Assembly (NCBI GenBank): GCA_004794785.1
Contig: SJOL01006488.1
Coordinates: 935,885 to 999,884 of the forward strand
Origin: Opisthorchis felineus
Taxonomy: Eukaryota; Platyhelminthes; Trematoda; Opisthorchiida; Opisthorchiidae
Length of the DNA: 64,000 bases
Reading direction: 5' to 3'
The translations under genes were made by a program, and so were the position numbers. Positions 1 to 12,164 of the stretch are shown in pieces. Numbering within the stretch: position 1 is the stretch's first letter; every line of letters starts with the position of its first letter. Under the pieces are notes generated by a model that was given only the letters and a program-made list of their open reading frames with translations, did no database searches and was not told the origin of the DNA.

Positions 1-16
1 CGAACAAGCCAACGAC
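1..16. repeat. Edge of a foldback-element arm
   Basis: The first 16 bases match without mismatch the outer part of the right arm of the foldback element at 55,595-55,701 (core CAAGCCAACGAC). The window therefore starts inside, or right at the end of, a second copy of that element, whose remainder lies outside the window. Identity over 16 bases is short, but the match ends close to the arm's outer edge, as expected for an element terminus. Confidence 0.55.
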
Positions 17-231
17 AATCTGTAGGTCCGTTATTTGTTGGACAGTGAAGATCCCTTGATCAATTTCTCAAGGTCATCCATTTTGAGCGCGGCATTTGTG
101 TGGATATGGTAAAAAAACAGAGCTGAAGAGAAAGTATTGATCGCACTGGTCTAATCAAGCTATTTGCGAAACCTTATAAAGTTTTCAAAAAGTTTATCTC
201 CTTGACGGAACACACTGTTCATAAGATGGGT

Positions 232-292
232 GAAAACCCCTACATAGTCCACTACCCGTTTCGCCCTTCTTGGGGTTCGCCAGTTGGGAAAA
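232..292 (-). repeat. Decayed hammerhead-repeat fragment
   Basis: Read on the minus strand, this stretch matches the hammerhead segment of the dispersed repeat: a stem II/loop CCCCAAGAAGGGC, an intact GAAA and then a GTGG helix-I strand. The CTGATGA box has become CTGGCGA and the nucleotides after GAAA have changed, so the ribozyme should be dead. It is an old copy compared with the one at 49.1 kb. Confidence 0.65.
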
Positions 293-485
293 GTTGAGTC
301 TTCCATCAAAACCAGACCAGTTGTCGTTCTTCGCGAATCACCTGCAATGTGCGTTCAAGTACAACAGAAGATTTATGGAAACTCTGAAAAAAGCCTCTTT
401 AATGGGCCTCAAAGTGGAAAAGACCGGGCGTGAACTGCTCAAGAATCCTCAGAAAGCTTACGAGGATTGAAGTTCCTCAAGGAAA

Positions 486-586
486 TACACTGCGGTATAC
501 CGGATATCATACCAACTGAAGTATGAGGACTTAATTCAAAACACTTAGTTGAAGGATACCATGGACGAGAGTTCCAGCTGAGATTC
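486..586 (+). repeat. Hammerhead-repeat body, decayed copy
   Basis: This is the non-ribozyme part of the same repeat. The run ACCAACTGAAGTATGAGG, followed by a TTAGTTGA and a CGAGAG box, parallels the unit at 15,775-15,845. It lies about 200 bases from the inverted fragment at 232-292 and may be part of one broken insertion. Confidence 0.6.
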
Positions 587-599
587 AATTAGGCCCCCC

Positions 600-2150
600 T
601 TTGAAATCAAGTTATTTTACAAATAAGTGTATTTCGCGGGTTGTTCTGTTTTTGCAAGAGTTTGCGATTCCGCAGCCGACTGCGGAGGGTAAAAGTTCAG
701 TCTACCGGTTATCACACAGAAGTTGACGCATTTATTCGTCAACAGTTGAACAGTAAGTGCGGGATAATACTTCTGTGCTATGCAAAGTCGCTCTGACTAT
801 CGACCGATGCTGCAGTGTCCAAATCTCAGAACTTATCGAGGCTAGGCCTTTGCTGCTCAATTGTTAAAAAATGGTTGCAGTAAGCACTGTGTATTATAGG
901 TTAAACCGAAATATTTAGCAGAAACCAGTAAGAAAATTTTTAAAATCTTTCAGGTCTAACCTTTTTTGAACCGCATATTCGTCCCAGCGCTAACTGCACA
1001 CATGTAGATTTCATGAGCAGTTAGCCAGACAAATAATGCTAAGCTCTTTTATGTTGAGCCGCTGTGTTCAAAAGACTGAGGCCTGAAGATTTCACTTGTC
1101 CCATCACATCGTTTTATTCGTAAATGGGCTGAAACTTCACGAGACTTACATGCAAAACACCGTATGCTGGTTTGTTTGGAGGAGTCTTTTTCGTTCGGTT
1201 GTGCCAATGACGTTCATATCCGTACTCGATATGGTTGCAGAAATAAGTTACGCCGTCCTGATAACTGTACACTACGGTCGAGTTTCATCCGTCTGCCATG
1301 AGATGTATTTCCAGGATCGTTGCACCCACATACCATCACCTCTTACTAAATTGAGATGAAAAAATAACAACTGGTGTGTAACAGAAAAAACGCGAACAAA
1401 GCAGACAGTTCGTTTATTATCATGCTTCATGGCTTTTATGTATAAGCCCCAGGCCAAACAGACCCTACAATCATTCTTTTTGTAGAAAAAACGCAATTTC
1501 CTATTGAGGCTACTAAAACATGCGGGGCAAACTTTGTGATACAACAAGACTCCTATCTGTCATGTTTAACCGCCGTGTCAGACCTTCTAGATTGTCATTT
1601 TGCAAGACGGAATATTCGACGACAATGCTGATGCAATTTTGCTCTCCGGATGAGGTCAAAATTGTAGCATCTGTTATGGGATCCAGTTAGATGCGATGCG
1701 GAACTCAGGGATAATCACCACAGAACTGTCATCTTGGTAGAAATCCTTAACACGCTTTTTGTGGTGCGCTCTTCACCACGGTTACCCATTTAATTGGTAT
1801 GTCACCTTTCGTTCATTCGAAATATATGCAGCATAAGTTACCATAGGTTCCTGAATGCGATATTTTTCTATTATTGATACTAACTTCACATCATGGTAAT
1901 TCCCCCACTCTTTCGCTTACTCCACTTGTTTTGTTCATCTCTACCCGTCATTCACTTTGCCGCAAAGACTGCCCCGTCCCAAGCAGTCATCTTGGCCTGC
2001 GTGGATGCGAGATTCTGAATGGATCTGTGGATGCGTGTGAATGTGCGCAGCTGACCTACTTACTCATGCGTGTTCATGCCCCTGTTTGCTGAATCTGCCC
2101 TGATTTGTTTTGTCGTAATTTCCTTGTGATCGCATCGCAACTAAGAATCA
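600..2150. other. No gene recognised
   Basis: AT-rich sequence with only short open frames on both strands (for example 87 codons at 1,096 and 91 codons at 1,272 on the minus strand). None has a signal peptide, a domain motif or a paired splice-site context that I can support. Probably intergenic or intronic. Confidence 0.5.
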
Positions 2151-2440
2151 CGGGACTGGCCTTGGAACAGACGACCGCAACCCACGCTACCGAGCCAACA
2201 TTCCACTCGCTGACAGGTGTGCGGATCTTGACACTATACTGCGGGGGTCAGTGACAGACTTCCACGCTTGCTGACGCCACGAACGTGGACATTTGGGATT
2301 TGTTGTATCATTTTGCTCACTTTTGTGCCATAGGCTTTCGAACCCACTTCCTCCTTTTGATACTGGGATCGTCAAACCTACCCATGACCTAAAGATTCGT
2401 AAGGGGAACCTCGAACACCTAAGATCAGTCGAAATAAGCA
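2150..2440 (-). repeat. Possible tRNA-derived SINE
   Basis: On the minus strand the sequence TTGGCTCGGTAGCGTGG (about 2,187-2,205) resembles a tRNA A box. A GTTCCAAGGC stretch about 30 bases downstream is a poor B-box match. A second GGTTCGAAAGCC lies near 2,335. This suggests a decayed Pol III SINE head, but no second copy was found in the window, so the call is weak. Confidence 0.25.
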
Positions 2441-3291
2441 TGGTGTAAAAGTCAACCAAAACGAATCACAGTTTTTGGTCCTTTAAGATGAGCTGAGTCA
2501 AACCATATGTAATATTGTAGCTTCCTATTAGAAGAATTTAATGAGCAGGTATGTGTTCAGATTTGACCGTAATACTTTCTAGTAATTCTAGAAAAGCAAT
2601 AAAAATTATCTACGTGCCAAGGGTCACAGTCAGCTCTCTGTAAACCACACATTAAAACGAGAATGAAAAGAGCCTGGCGCTTTCGCTCGATAGGATTATC
2701 AGACCTTCCTTTTCAAAACAAGACCATCTGAATCCCCCGACAACACCGTTTCCAACACCCTGGTCTGCTGACCTTAAACCATATTGGTGTCGTCATCATC
2801 ATTTTATTCAGACTACTTTTTAAAATTCAGTAGGGCTAAAATATTCAGCCAGAATATAACCCCGCTGTGTTCAAATGTGGGGCGAGTCGATTGAGCTTTC
2901 TGTTTGATTAGGCAATCCGATAATTCGGCCGACATCGAAGCATCGGCAGATTCTCACTAATTTACCAAGAGAGTCCCTGCCCTAAACAAAGCTACAGTCA
3001 GCTAGCCACAGTACACTAATAATGACCCAGCGTTGTTGCTCGTTCATCAGGCAGCTGTTGCTCTGTACATCTAGCTTGGCAATTGACTTGCAAATGTTGG
3101 GTGGATACTTCCCCTTTGCCTGCGTGCGTTTATATAGCATTTGAAGACTATCTGTTTTCTTCTAAAGTGATTGACTGTTTGGGGGACAGCGTTTTTCGTG
3201 AAGCTATTAGTAAGTTTGTGATCCTTGTTGCGTGTAGTCTGCGTTCCCAACGCCCTCTTCTTCTTCCCTGGCTTTGATTGGCCCTCTTTCC

Positions 3292-3305
3292 GATTGATTG
3301 ATTGG

Positions 3306-3355
<50 letters not shown>

Positions 3356-3357
3356 AG
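3292..3357 (+). repeat. (GATT)n tetranucleotide microsatellite
   Basis: About 16 copies of GATT, with a single GGTT interruption near the left end. It creates spurious repetitive reading frames (NQSI repeats) on the minus strand, which should not be annotated as protein. Confidence 0.95.
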
Positions 3358-3359
3358 TT

Positions 3360-4470
3360 GGTTGCAACACCCTATTTCCTCCACTGTAACGTCTAGTTTC
3401 CCTGCTTCCATCAGTAAATTTGTTACTCTGGTATATTGGTGGAGTGCCTCCTTCAATCAAATTGCAAGTCAGTTGACAAGCTCGGTGAACAGTTAAACAG
3501 CCGCCTGGTCAACAACCAATAAACTCACCCAAGCTACCAATATTTAAACATATTACCAATCTAGCGTTACTTGTGTCTTTTGTCTACATGTCCATTTTCT
3601 CCGCCACTTCAAACGATCAGGTTTGCGTGTAACCTGAGTCGTTAATGCGCATCGGTTCGATAACCTGGTTTAGGATAATTGGCGGACCCGTCTTCCCCAA
3701 AAACCAAATTCTGCGGACAGCTTAGGCCTAGAAAATGAGTGATAAAAACTTGCCGCACATCATCTTATGAGGAAGGTGTACTTATAAATTCTCGATCAGG
3801 TGAATATTTGCGGGCTTGCGCATTTGTGGATTTATTGGGCATCTATCGCCTGGTTAGTTCCGGAGATGTCGGAATTTTTGGGGATAGTTATGTCAGGTGG
3901 TTTTTTTATATTTGCTTTGGTACATACCAAACGAGGTGAAAGCCTAGACTCTTTCCAAACCCGAATCAACTCCACTGTTAGAAACTTCCCATTCTAAGAC
4001 GTTGATGACTTCTTGGTTGTCCTTCTATTTTAACCAACTCTACACTACTATGTAAGATCTCATACCGCCTCTGGGCTTGCTGCGCCTGAGAAAATTGGTC
4101 TCGTTGAGGTATTTGCTTTTGTCGTCTGGTGTGTCTTATTTTGATTGGTGTGCAACCCCCTCCCGCCTCCTTCTCATACAACCAAGATCCCCGCTGTTTA
4201 ATTTAGCCATTATTTAGATCATGGCTACTTCATTACAATAAACCTTGTGTTTTACAAATTTCCCAAAGTCCACCGGCTACTTGGCTACATCTCTATAAAC
4301 AGCTCCATTCATGCAGCTGGCAAGCTTTCCACCTCGCTTATTACCAGATTACGTGTTGCCTGAAAATCTACGTCAGGTTTTCTATGTCTGGTTGTCCGTT
4401 AAAAGGAGAAACGAAATTGTTTGTTGACTTTATAAAAAATTAAAATCGGTGAAGTCAAGCCTACAGAAAG
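3360..4470. other. No gene recognised
   Basis: No open frame with coding character, no repeat copy and no RNA gene recognised. A CCTACAG acceptor-like site lies just before the ATG at 4,472 and may belong to the ORF that follows. Confidence 0.45.
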
Positions 4471-4471
4471 C

Positions 4472-4801
4472 ATGTTGAGTGAAGTCACTTCCACCAATTG
4501 CGCATTTCTTGTAGATGATGCGCCAGAACAGGCGAAGAGTGAAAGCGGAAGCGTGAAAGTAGAGTCCGCAAATTATACAACAACCTACAACTCACCAAAC
4601 ATGTCCAGCAGCTTTCAATTTCCCTTGGAGATACCTGACTGGCAATTCCCGATAGGCCAGACAGTTACTGGGATGTTATTCGATGCCTCGGGCAAACTAA
4701 TCACATCATTCAAGCCTGCATACCTTTGTCTATTTAAATGCGATAAATCAAATGCCTTCAGCATGATTTGGAGTAGTAGGAGAAACACTCTCACTCCGTA
4801 A
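4472..4801 (+). CDS. Unassigned 109-codon ORF
   Basis: The frame opens with a true ATG directly after an acceptor-like CCTACAG (4,460-4,466). It encodes an acidic, Ser/Glu-rich N-terminal half followed by a segment rich in F, P, I and T. No family is recognised. No strong splice donor is seen inside, so it would be a single exon, or the frame is chance. The opposite strand is also open here (4,615-4,830) with a hydrophobic stretch (VRVFLLLLQIML) and a possible GTATGC donor, so strand choice is uncertain. Both frames stop shortly before the SINE-like repeat at 4.87 kb. Confidence 0.2.
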   Translation: MLSEVTSTNCAFLVDDAPEQAKSESGSVKVESANYTTTYNSPNMSSSFQFPLEIPDWQFPIGQTVTGMLFDASGKLITSFKPAYLCLFKCDKSNAFSMIWSSRRNTLTP

Positions 4802-4872
4802 GCCAGATATCCGAAGACCAACCCCGACACGGCAATGATGTACTCTGTTGAGTCACTCTAATAAGAGCGAAA

Positions 4873-4985
4873 CTCGGGTCCGGTGCTTTCCTCTTTGGTG
4901 TGAGCTGAAGAGACTAATTTCCCCAGGACAGGAGGCCGGTGGTTCGAACGACAGTCATGTGAGTGTGAATCCTGCATTGAACAGG
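4873..4985 (+). repeat. SINE-like repeat B, copy 1
   Basis: This begins with GGGTCCGGTGCTTTCCTCTT and contains GGTGGTTCGAACGAC (a B-box-like GGTTCGAA) before GTGTGAATCCTGC. The same order of blocks recurs at 33,207-33,262 and 36,836-36,945, so this is a dispersed family. A Pol III origin is inferred only from the GGTTCGAA box. Confidence 0.5.
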
Positions 4986-4989
4986 TGGG

Positions 4990-7900
4990 CTGACACCACA
5001 GTTACATTTTCAAAGGACTTGTTAGAATTGAATAGGGCCAATGCTGAGGGCAGATTATATGCAAAATCAAACACCGTGTGGCTTTTGATGTGTAGGTGGT
5101 CATGATACATTAACTTAACATGCCCTTCAAAACTGAATGCCAACTGATTGTCGTTTCTTCTGCTTTTACTTTGCCTGTCGGTTTCATTAAACGCGTCCAA
5201 CCCGGTGTTATTTAAGCCCACTCGTCTGATTATTTGCAAGTGATACCGAATACATAGAGGTTCCAAACTATTTCGTGTAGACGATCAACTGTAAGTTGTT
5301 CTGCATGAAGAGACTTCCTCGCGAGGACAGAAAGGTCTATTACATCTCTCCACCACCAAATATAGGTGACAATCCTCGCAACCCTAATTTTTAAGAACAG
5401 AATAGATCCTTGTAAGAATACGATTTTAATGGGGTCTTGTCAGCATCCCAAGCGGACCTTGTGATCCGCTGGAACTATTGATGTTAGCGTACAGAAGGTA
5501 AGACGCAAGCGGTTTGCGCGGAGCCCAAAGAGGTGCCACGCTTAAGGAGGCAGTAACAATGTAAACCCGAGCGGAATACAAAAAAATGCGCGGGAAAGTG
5601 ATATGATTACATTGAGAAAGAGATGGACTGCACTACAGTTGTCCTACGGGATCGTTTCACCAGTCTGAGTTCCACTCATGGCTCAGGACTAAAGTCACTT
5701 TTATCCTGACAGTCAGTGGACAGTGGTAGTGGTCAGTGGTAGACTCGACGCTTTCACGTGACTAAGCGTCGGGTTTCGTAGCTGAAAGGTGATTGATTGG
5801 GAAGCTGCGAATGCATTTTATAGACGGTCTTGAATAAGTTTGATGGCATTCGATAGCTGGGCCATTTGGTCGGATTAATTCAGTGACCGGCATTATTCAA
5901 ACGATCCACCATCGCACTGGTGGCGTGCTCTGGCTAATCGGACAACTTGCAGCATGGTATGTACGCAGTGATCCTCAGGAAAGAACGTCAGCACGTACAT
6001 TCCATACAGTTTGCAGGACACTCACGAACAAAGCAATGTACCAACATAGGTAAGTCGTAGACGGATAAGTAGCCCTCCGCTGGTTGTCCAGCATTCGACA
6101 ACCACTGAAATTTGTCCCCAGCTGCGCGACATTCAAAATTCCTTCCAGTGTATTTGTCGGCCGAAGCGTGACTACTTCATAGGCTGCGTTCCTTTTATAG
6201 GAGAGTTGAGTGCACTCAAGCTCTTTTCAAAAGTGTAACCGTGTTTTCATATTATTTTAGACCGTCCCACGTGTTGCAGCAGGAACTTCTCCGAAGTAGC
6301 CCTTATCCATCAGAGTTCTTGAGATAAAGTGCTGTTCTATATCAAAAGCTTCGTTAGTACACATTCCGCGAGCCCTATGGGTCAAATAGTTGAATGGATT
6401 ACATCATGAGTTGGATCAGCAAAAATGCAAATTTTGCTTTATAAATTGAACCATATGTTCATCTAGAGCACTCGTTTCCTAACCCAACCCCCTTAACTTT
6501 GTGTGAAAGAAAGACTCAGAAACTGAAACTGAAAAAGAGTATAATATCACCAATGTGATGTTTACGAAATGTTGACTGTCAACAGATTTACATGTTTGGG
6601 TGAGCTCGATCCAATGAAGAGCCTATCGCTACATCACACATGTGTCCATTAACGGGTCTACTGCATTAAACTCACATGCTGAATGCAACACGTAAAAACA
6701 GGTATATGAAGTCGATTCTATTTATATCGAAATACTCCGCCCAACTGATTCTCATTGGTACAGACTGTATTTGTTGTTGACTGGAGCCGTCGGAACTTCC
6801 CAACACAGGCTTCTGTTCAGTCGATCTCGACCATATTCGTTTTGGAAAATAAATATTAATCATGCATTTGATTATCAAGTGAGGTGGATTTGCATCTATG
6901 CGTTTGTAGCAGCCCGTCTTATCAACTAAGAGCCAGAATCAGGGTTACAGTGCGAGCGTGTGCGAACATGACTACAAACACAGAACATATCAAGGCAGGG
7001 GAACTTTTCACTCGGCATCTGAGAATTAGAAAAACATGAAATCACTATTTCAACAGATTGATCGCATGTGTTTAAAATACCCGGACCCAAATGAATTACA
7101 CATCATACGACTGGACGAAAGGTTTTTGTACTTCACATCCTGAACAACACAAAAGCGAATTAATTGTGGGCTATGGAGCTCTACTTTATCAGCTTTCTTC
7201 TCTATGCGTGAATTTTAGAATAGGGCGTCAGGACATTTACAGATCTAATCGGGAGGATATTGACAAGAAGTGAGCATTTGCTTTTTTGTGATTACTATGA
7301 GGATCATGCAGTGTGAGGAGACAGCCTGAACCCGCCCGGTAACCACTAAGACTGTCTCCTAACAGACATCGATTTCTTGCCGTATAAGTACACCATTGTC
7401 GTTAGAATTTGGATGCTTTCACTGAAATTGCAAAAGATAAGCAATCGTTGGTCTTGAGGCACAATGTTTCCGTCCGCGCAATCCGCTATCCATTAGTTGT
7501 CTTTAATCTAGATGATTCTTCATACAGAAATCCAATACGACAAAAATCGTAGATGGAAGTTTCCTCGACACCAGCTTCGGTACATCAAGTCTTATGACCG
7601 AGTTCACAAAAGTCTGACTCTTAGTTGATTTATGTGAATTTCTATGTCATAAGTCATTATCCACTTCAAAATGTTACTATGTTGTTATATTATCTGTACC
7701 ACCGCAGCAGCGAATAGATAATGTAGGGGTCTTTCCATTACCGTGAATAGGTAAATTCGGCAAGTTTTTGCACCTGTGTCTCTTAACTGATAGACTTCTA
7801 GCGCAGTTATCACACCTTTTTTCGATGGGTTGGATCTCTGTAATGCCTCATCGTATGACGCAGAAGTTCTAGTTCTGCTGTTCTACTGTTCCGGATCATA

Positions 7901-10370
7901 TGAATATGAATTATAAGTTTTTTTGAGTGACATTATTCCCATGTTTGTGAAAAACGTTCTGAAACGAAATCCTTATTTAACGTCAAATGATTTTAGTATG
8001 CCCTCAATGACCCAAATATTTTGATTCCCCCCACACACACGCCCTGATACCCTGGTAAGCCGGCTCTCCTTGGCTGTCTTAAAATGCGGTGTGAAAGACA
8101 CAAGCAAGTCCGAGTGGGGTCTTGGTTCCTTCTTTCGTCTGGACTAGTTACGTGATGCCCCCTGCAGTCGATTTACTATATGGTATTCAACTGCGTTAAC
8201 TTAAAGCAAGGGTCACCGCGTTTTCTACCTTACAGATGATCGGACCATCAGATTATTCACATGGGTACTGCTCTACCGTACGGTTCCGAAATGAGTTAAT
8301 CCTAATCGGTTTAATAGCGCTTGGGAGTGGGCTGTGAGGCTGGCGAAATTCAAGCCACATAAACATTTATAAACCGTCTGTTTTAAACATTTATTCTTTC
8401 ACGTTATATGTGCTTGCATTCAATCCCTTAATTCGAGTTTCATCTCATTTAGGCAAAAGCAATGACATGTAGACATATGTAGACATTTTCTTTCAGAATA
8501 CCAACTGAGTGGGTCGCAGAAATCAGACTTCTAAGCAGTAAGCTCCTCTAGTGTGAGTCAGATTCAGCATGCCCTCCGATTTCGGTATAGTGGTTGGGAA
8601 GCCCAATATATCTCTGACAAGTAATTCACCTTCAGGTTATGCTATACATGCTACGGAAAACATCAACACCAGGCACAGAGAAGCTTCAATGGCAAATTGA
8701 TACATCACTTCACGAAGCCGCAGTATCGCGCCACCCGCTGAGCCTATGATGCCCCATTCAGCTGGGAAACGATATTGTCGGCGAAGCTTGGTTAACTGGA
8801 CGTAACACAACAGCACAACAATTTGATGCTTTGAAGCAAAGTGAAAAATGCAACTCGCCAGGTAGTTATCGTTTTTTTCAACGACATCCGCCAATCAATC
8901 GGCTCACAGCTTTGTGCGCCTAATTTCAGAGTGTGCGTCACTCTAGTTGCATTCTTGCTGGTCTGCGTGAAAGCGTGCATACACAACGTCGAAGAGATTA
9001 TGCAAAGTTTGCTGCCACTGTTGTGAAAAATGCTTTGATCATATGCCGCCAACGACCTAGCAGATAACCATTGCAATCACACGCAAATTTGGGTGGAGTA
9101 ACACAGGAACTCAATGAATGGGTTATACGAATGTGTCAGAAGGCGGTCATCAAAGAATTGTGCGGAACCATTTGGAGTAAACCGAGTTAGCCGGAATGTG
9201 GGGGCAGCTTGTAATATCAAACTTGGGCAGAGTAACTAGAGCCGTGCACCCATCCACTTGGACGTGTTTTCATGTGTGTTCGGTTGTACAGGTGTTAGTG
9301 CGCGTGCAAAGTTCAGACAGTGTTTTAATTAGACTGCTGTTGCGCCCAGCAATGCATACAAGCGATCGTTCCAACCAAGCACAAGAACAACGAACTAGCA
9401 TTGTCTTTCATTCTAGTTTCTTCGCGTTTTCTAATTACTACAATGAAATGGCCATAAAAGGAAAGTGTTCTGCTGCAAACCATTTTCTTTTTACTAATTT
9501 AGCACTCTGGTTCACAGCCAAGATATGAGACTGACCAGCACTGGATGGACCAGCACACAATATGTCCCACACTTCGAGGATAATCAGTTATTATTTTCTC
9601 TAGTCTTGAACATTTTTCACGCTTTCATCCCTTCTTTTACTTCGGCTGATTGTTTACTGTTTACTAAAAGCAAACATCTTTTCGCTGGCCTAGATAGTTC
9701 TTCTTCACCTCGTCTCCCACCTTAGCTAATTTCGCTTAATCTCAGGCACCGGACCAACTATTCCATTTCGATCGTTGTCCATCTAATTGCCAAACCAAAT
9801 GGTTGAAGTTTATTCTTTCACTTTCCAACTTAAACAATTCTGACTTCGGACTTGCAAAATCAAAGTCTTCATTGTTTATGACAACATTTCCATCAGCTGA
9901 CAATGTAGCATGTAGGTCGCGCCACAGAACTGTGCTCCTTCCCACATGTTTGTTTTTACAAAAATAACCTCATTTCGGATCAGTATTCCTTGTGAAGGCA
10001 TCAACCTTTTTCCATAACAAATCCTTAAGCTTGATGCTTGCCATGTTTACTCCAACCACCATGTATTGTCGTTTTTCTATGGCACCGTGCGCAATTTCGG
10101 TTGCTAACTGAAAGGATCTTTTACATGGTTAACATGGCCGTGCACACCGAACAGTAGTGTTACGCTCTGGAAGTAAATCTGAGGGTGCTTTAAGTTGTTC
10201 TGATTTATCTGCCCTTCTATTGTGATATGTCAGCGATCTGCTCTCTGACTCATCCATCCGTGGCGACATCCTGGCGCACAGACTAGTGATGTCCAAATTT
10301 TCAGTTTTAACAACGGCCTGCAACGAGGTGACTACCTGAGTTCTGAGCGCTCCATCTGTGTTTTCAAAAC
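4990..10370. other. Long stretch without a recognised gene
   Basis: Roughly 5.4 kb with no supported gene. It holds an 8-bp inverted repeat (GGAGACAG ... CTGTCTCC, 7,317-7,359), a short (CA)n at about 8,033, a minus-strand 84-codon frame at 8,637-8,891 with a hydrophobic end (no ATG at its start; the opposite strand is also open), and a 110-codon ATG frame at 9,196-9,528 with no recognisable motif. These frames are too short and featureless to call. Confidence 0.45.
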
Positions 10371-10371
10371 A

Positions 10372-12160
10372 GTGATAGTCTTGCTTTTGGATAAAAACCT
10401 TCGAGAAAGATTACTCTCATCTAGGAAACGATTCACTATCTTGACTTTTCTAACTGACCCTCAACTACTATCCACTAGCTATTTTTGGGATGTGGCATCA
10501 GCCCGGTTCAAAGCTGCCAACTTGTCGTGGTCTTCGGACTTGGGCGCTGCAATGTTGCCCGGGACTCATTTTCTCAAGGTTCGAGCATGCCAGGAAGACC
10601 CATTGGGAGCAACAAACAAAGAACAACGGGTCTCCGTACTGCAAAAAATCATATTGCAAGGAGATCTGGAGGTAACACCTTACTGTCCTTTGCGAGAGGA
10701 GTGTGAATGCAGCAAATTATTTCCTTCAGGCGACCACCATGTCAACATCCATGGAAGCAGCGATGCTGCCTTCCCCCGATTAGTTGACTTGATGGTCGAA
10801 ATACTTTGAAAACCAGAGTCTGATTCTGCTTAAAAGTCACCTGCTGTGCGCAGCCGCATTAGAAGTGAGGCAGCAACGCCTTACTCCTAGCCTTCTCGGG
10901 CCAGGCATGCCCCCTACATCCAAAGGGGTCAGACTGCTAAGTCACTAGACCAAATGAACCCAAGTGGTACATCGATGCCGATCAGCCATCGACAACTGAA
11001 GTCCAGTGTGCAATTGCATTGCTTCAGGTCAACAAAATGCCTGGTTCGGGCGGTTTGCATCTTGCACTCTCAAAGGAAATTGGCAAGTCCTTCGTGGCTA
11101 AACTAACGACATTGCTCCAAAATATCTTGAATGAGGAGAAAAGAGAACAAAGCGCCCCAGCGGTTATTGCCACGTGCAAAGGGGACAAGAACATTCTGTG
11201 AAAACTTTTTGGGTATCATTCTACTGCGTATAGCTTCCAGGGTATTCTCTTGTATTACCCAAGCAGGGTGATCCATCCTCGGGAGGGTTAAATTCGCGAG
11301 AATTAAGCTGGGTTTCGCCCTGGCCACGACTGCATCGATCATGTCATCACTTTGCGACAAGTACTAGAACTGCGCTACTTCTTTTGACGATTAACTATCA
11401 TCGTATCTCTTGATCTCAGGTCTGCTGTTAACTACGTTGATTGTCGGAAATCATTGCAGTGTCTGGCAATCAAACGCAGTTATCTTGCTTGCATGTGGAC
11501 GGATCAACGTTGTAGGTAAGTCGCCTGATTGCGCAGCTGCATAAGTACCGAGGAACTGGAGAAATATGAAATCATCTCATGAACCGGGTAGGCCAAGGCA
11601 GAGTTTGTGGTGCCAACGTGACATCAGCTTCATTGTCAAGGGTAGAATGTCGAATGCCGCGATCCAATCTCCCCTACTTTATGGATCAGAGACATGATGG
11701 TTGCGTTCGGAGGACTTTCGAAGGCTTTCTGTATCCGACCATCGGGGCCTCCGAGGCATTGCGTGAGTCTGGTTGGAATATCATATCAGTAAACCTGAGG
11801 TACGGAAGATGAGTTTCGGGAAATCTCCCTCTCCCCAGATAGATCAGCTGATCACGCTCCACCGGTCACACTTCCTGGGCCATGCATTTCGTATACCAGA
11901 GCACTGTTTGCCTCATGGAGCTCTCTTTGCCAAGTCTTGTGTCAGAAGGAAACGACCCAGAGAAGGAGGGTCCACGACGTGGCAACGGAGCATAATAGTC
12001 CACGCCAGTCAACTCAGTTGTACAGGTAAGTGTCGTTCTCTTCTCGGATGCGGACCGAAGGACGAGGCAAACCAAAGTTTAGTGACCCTGATAGATATGG
12101 CTGCGTCACGCAGCCAACTGCGGTCTTGCATCAAAGCTAGCTTCTTTATCGCATAGCTGT
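10372..12160 (+). pseudogene. Decayed RTE/SR2-like non-LTR retrotransposon
   Basis: From about 10,990 the translated fragments follow the order of an RTE-type polyprotein. A pre-RT segment (KMPGSGGLHLALSKE) comes first, then a CENFLGIILLRIASRVF block at 11,197, AGFRPGHDCIDHVITLR at 11,310 and a motif A remnant LDLRSAVNYVD near 11,412. Next comes the post-RT region: GRMSNAAIQ and LLYGSETWWLRSED (11,635-11,715), HFLGHAFRIPEHCLPHGALF (11,869-11,928), and a tail DMAASRSQLRSCIK ending about 12,150. Several frameshifts and stops separate the pieces. The segment between motif A and the LLYGSETW block, which should carry the catalytic YADD, is missing. The 146-codon frame at 10,372-10,809 may be the endonuclease end, but its similarity is faint. 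Family placement rests on pattern recognition only. Confidence 0.75.
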
Positions 12161-12164
12161 CAAT

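Noticed and set aside
3071..3460. Minus-strand ORF of 129 codons with NQSI repeats
   Set aside because: The repeats are simply the translation of the (GATT)n microsatellite.
7317..7359. GGAGACAG ... CTGTCTCC inverted repeat as a transposon end or RNA gene
   Set aside because: Only 8 bp arms with no second copy; expected by chance at this scale.
9196..9528. 110-codon plus-strand ATG ORF
   Set aside because: No recognisable motif, composition or splice context; likely chance.
11300..11320. GGGTTTCGCCC resembling an inverted hammerhead segment
   Set aside because: It is part of the AGFRPG block of the RTE-like reverse transcriptase.
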